DNA from: Diphasiastrum complanatum
Taxonomy: Eukaryota > Streptophyta > Lycopodiopsida > Lycopodiales > Lycopodiaceae
Assembly: GCA_029204225.1 (NCBI GenBank)
Contig: CM055098.1
Location: 48,263,247-48,323,246 of the forward strand
Reading direction: 5' to 3'
Length of the DNA stretch: 60,000 nt
This document shows, in pieces, positions 57,297 through 60,000 of the stretch (its first letter is position 1; every line of letters starts with the position of its first letter). A program made the translations under genes and the position numbers. The notes beneath the pieces are model-generated. The model searched no databases. It was not told where the DNA came from and worked only from the letters and a program-made list of their open reading frames with translations.

Positions 57297-58500
57297 TCAT
57301 ATTTCTTCACATATAATGCCAAAGTAAACTTTTATTGATATGTACAGAAGTAATAAGAGCCTCTGACTAGAGGCAGAAAAGCAAGGACTTAATTTGTACA
57401 AGTATCTATGCATCTTTCCGAGTGCTAGGATCTTGCTTGTCCTATCAACTACTTTACATTGATCATATTCAAATTCTACTTTGTGTCCTAGATTTGTAAT
57501 TTTGGTTACAGAGAGCAGATTTTGTAGAAAGATTTGGTACATGCAAGACACTTGAAAGTAGTTTGGATTGATCATTTGCAAAGCTTAATCGTATTGTACC
57601 TTCACCTTTGATAGCATGTGCGCTATTGTCGCCCATGTGAACATACTGCTTGGTACTGTAGGGCGTATAGGACTCGAAACAGCCGATATGGTTGGTCATA
57701 TGTTGTGTGACTTGGGAATCCATAAGGAGCTGTCGTTTGATGCTTCTTGATGGCTAGTCATGAATGCATCATGATCCGCTTCTTGGTTAGGTTGTGGTGC
57801 TTCTACAACTGCATTTGCCATCTCATTCGATTGCCTTTTGTCGTTGTTCTTGGCTCGTAGTATGCGGCAATCTTGAATCTTGTGGTTGGTTCGTTTGCAA
57901 TATCTGCAGAACAGCTTCTTCTTTGTCGGTAGGTTCGACTGCTCTTGTCACTGTGTCGGCTACTGATTTTGCTTTGATTGCGTCAGGCCTTTCTTCTTCT
58001 GCTTAGTCGAGCTTCTGTTGGTGTACAAGACGTGAGAGTCGACAAAGTTGACGAACTGGAGGGTTCGTTCCTTTTGGTGTCTTCCTGTAGCAACATTATG
58101 ATGACTCTTGAAAGAGTCAGTTTTGGGTGTGTTGTGATGATCATCACCCAACTGTCGTATGAACTTGGCAAGCTTAAAGCAGTGTCATTACTACATCTTG
58201 ATCGTCTATGACTGATCCGACAACGGCCATTTACTTTAGCAGGTTCTTGAACCAGTTGATGTGATTCTATAGGGAATCACCATTGTCATCTTGAGGGAGA
58301 AGAATTTTCTCCCGAGATGTAGCTTGGAAGCTACATTGCGCACGTCGTAGAGAGATGTCCCAGACTTCTTTGGAGGCTTGAGTTTCAAACACATGGCCTA
58401 TTTGTGTGTTTGAGATGTTGAGGATGATTCAGCACGAAAGCCTTTCGATCCTTCAGCTTCCATCGGGAGATTGAAGGGTTGTCTGCTTCGGGTCTTGCCT
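57297..58500 (-). pseudogene. Degenerate Ty1/copia gag and protease
   Basis: Minus strand. From about 58400: gag UBN2-type (QASKEVWDISLRRAQCSFQA, HINWFKNL). Near 57900 the zinc knuckle area (YCKRTNHKIQDCRILRA). Then the protease MDSQVTQHMTNHIGCFESY, VHMGDNSAHAIKGEGTIRL, LHVPNL, with the catalytic DSGA changed to DSQV. Frames are broken. It lies on the opposite strand to the integrase relic at 56310-56900. Confidence 0.7.
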
Positions 58501-58863
58501 CTACACCTGTGACAATATCACTTTTGCATGAGCCACTGCCTTGAGGGAGCTAGGAGTGATAACTTTGTTGTTTTGAACGAAAATGTTTTTTTTTATAGAC
58601 AACCATTTGGAAACTAGGAGGAGGAGGAACACCAGAGGAGCTCGCACAGGAGCACTGAGAGAGACTAAGACATGACTGACAAAAAGGAAGAACCGCGTCA
58701 AAGTCGACATGCTACTCAACAAAATCTTCACCGTCAAAAATGCTGAGAAGTGAGGGGTTTGATGTGAGGATTTAAATGAGAGTCGAAATCATCGGCAATA
58801 TCTAGAACCTCTCTAAAACTAGAACCTCTCTAAGGCTAGAGAGGAGACCAAATAAAAGATAAT

Positions 58864-59357
58864 TTAATTTGGCAGGAAACAAGGGGAGCAAAAGGCGAAC
58901 ATGAAGAGAAATAGAAGCTGCATTGAGAAGACTAAAGTGCTTATTGTACTTAAAAGCAGAAACAAAGGAGTTCTAAAATCTAAAGAGAGAAGGATCTCCC
59001 GGGCTTCTGCCTTAGAATAAAAAAGAAGAAAACAATTATCTCCCAATGAGTAAAAGTCACGAAAAAGTTTGGAGCGAGGGACAATGAAAAGATTAATGAA
59101 CTCTTTAACTATAGAGAGATCATGAATGAATGACCCAAAAAAGATGACCACAGAGGAATCGAAAAGGGAAGGTTGCAAAGCTTCAGGGCTTCAATGTCAG
59201 GCAATAAGGAAAGAGTGAGACGACCATTAAGAAATTTACAATAATCGATAGCTACATTGACTTGCTTCAGGTTTGTCCATTTGTCCTCAATGCGGGTAAG
59301 AGAAACTGGAGTACAAGGATGATAGGGACCGACATTATGCAAATCTGAAAAGATCAC
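58864..59357 (-). pseudogene. Possible LINE endonuclease end and linker
   Basis: Minus strand: GPYHPCTPVSLTRIEDKWTN, LNGRLTLSLLPDIEALKLCNLPFS, then after a frameshift SSVVIFFGSFIHDLSIVKEFINLF. The sequence of an RxD-type block, a LPxSDxS-like block and a VKEFINLF-like linker resembles LINE ORF2 after the endonuclease. The match is by eye only. Confidence 0.4.
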
Positions 59358-59419
59358 CGAGAAACTTCCAAGTGGGGGATTGGGCTTTTTGAGAATCTAG
59401 GATTCGAGTGTAATGTGTA

Positions 59420-59815
59420 CCGACAAGCATTATTGATTGTTCCCTAGAATTTAGAGGACCGTATTAAATCTTGAAAAAGATTGGATCCTTAGCTTACCAA
59501 TTGAAACTCCAGGATGGATCTCAAGTGCATCCTGTATTTCATGTAAACCGTCTTTGAAAGAGTCTACGTGAAGGAGAGCATCTTGGATCTGGAGATCGAT
59601 TGGACCTGTTGGATGAATCATCGGTAGTGTCTCCATTTGAACTCGGAAAGATCTTGGATACAAGAACTAAACGATTGTGAAATTGTATAGCTACCAAGCA
59701 TCTGGTTCGATGGAAGGGATGTACAGATGATGACGATTCTTGGTAACAGGAAGGAAGCTTAAGGAGGAATTTTTCCAGTTTTAAGTTCTGAGGACAGAAC
59801 TTGAATAAGGGGGGA
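59420..59815 (+). pseudogene. Degenerate Ty3/gypsy chromovirus Pol C-terminus
   Basis: Plus strand, broken frames: LKLQDGSQVHPVFHVN (GPY/F end), then LDTRTKRL and LVRWKGCTDDDDSW (chromodomain), as in the element at 1-819. A purine tract AATAAGGGGGGAAGAA (59804-59819) follows. An old relative of the element at the other window edge. Confidence 0.8.
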
Positions 59816-59819
59816 AGAA

Positions 59820-60000
59820 TCTCATGCCCATGACTGGTCTCAGGTAGCATATCCACGCTAGGGACCAGTAGACCAACAACCCGTAAGTTAATTGTGACTA
59901 TAAGAGAATTGCGGCCCTTATGTGTACATGGTCATAATTAATGGTTGTAGGCCTAAACACTTGATGGTGGATTGGTATAGGTCTATCAGTGAGCCATTGG
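59820..60000 (+). repeat. Start of chromovirus LTR, cut by window edge
   Basis: TCTCATGCCCATGACTGG aligns with the LTR start at 848 (TGTTATGTCCATGATCAGG). It then diverges. The terminal TG is mutated to TC. Confidence 0.65.

Noticed and set aside
1-60000. CRISPR arrays, bacterial operons, rRNA genes, or organelle DNA insertions
   Set aside because: None seen. Tandem repeats are microsatellites, minisatellites or TE duplications, and the genes have eukaryotic introns or promoters.

Overview
The window is nuclear DNA of a land plant. It holds two protein-coding genes in a dense, nested bed of transposable elements (TEs). The plant assignment rests on a fused dehydratase/enolase-phosphatase gene (DEP1, the plant architecture of the methionine salvage enzymes), on telo-box and site II-type motifs before a CBF5/dyskerin gene, and on plant-type Ty1/copia, Ty3/gypsy chromovirus and LINE elements. 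Long TE-filled introns and LINE remnants with a CR1/L2-like C-terminus suggest a seed-free plant such as a fern, but that is only an inference.

Layout. 1-3650: 3' end of a Ty3/gypsy chromovirus with its LTR, and a second LTR copy. 3650-18345: one L1-like LINE broken into three pieces by two copia elements. copia1 (8864-17690) has a young gag/protease-only LTR element (10756-16008, minus strand) inserted in its RT region, and copia2 (5384-7910) is internally deleted. A 12.3-kb inversion (5384-17690) joins the two copias; undoing it on paper restores one LTR of each element, a 5-bp target duplication, and the collinearity of the first two LINE pieces. 18404-20621: CBF5 with its promoter, intronless, plus strand. 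20622-28201: mostly AT-rich sequence with two long hairpins, a tRNA-like SINE candidate and, at the end, a GC-rich block. 28202-33207: a complete non-coding LTR element (LARD type) with a CCGTG target duplication. 33430-35184: a solo LTR of the same family (GGGAG duplication), itself carrying a LINE fragment. 35403-54935: DEP1, 12 exons, complete, all introns GT-AG, with TE fragments in introns 1, 5 and 9. 55076-60000: copia, LINE and gypsy relics.

How things relate. CBF5 (H/ACA snoRNP pseudouridine synthase) and DEP1 (methionine salvage) are unrelated housekeeping genes on the same strand. The LARD and the solo LTR landed in the upstream region of DEP1; the solo LTR ends only about 220 bp before its start codon. 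The gag-only element and the LARD have different bodies and diverged LTRs but share a closely similar ~560-bp leader that carries five GTGCT...AGCAC stem-loops. This makes them candidate parasites of one trans-acting retrotransposon machinery and is the most interesting signal in the window.
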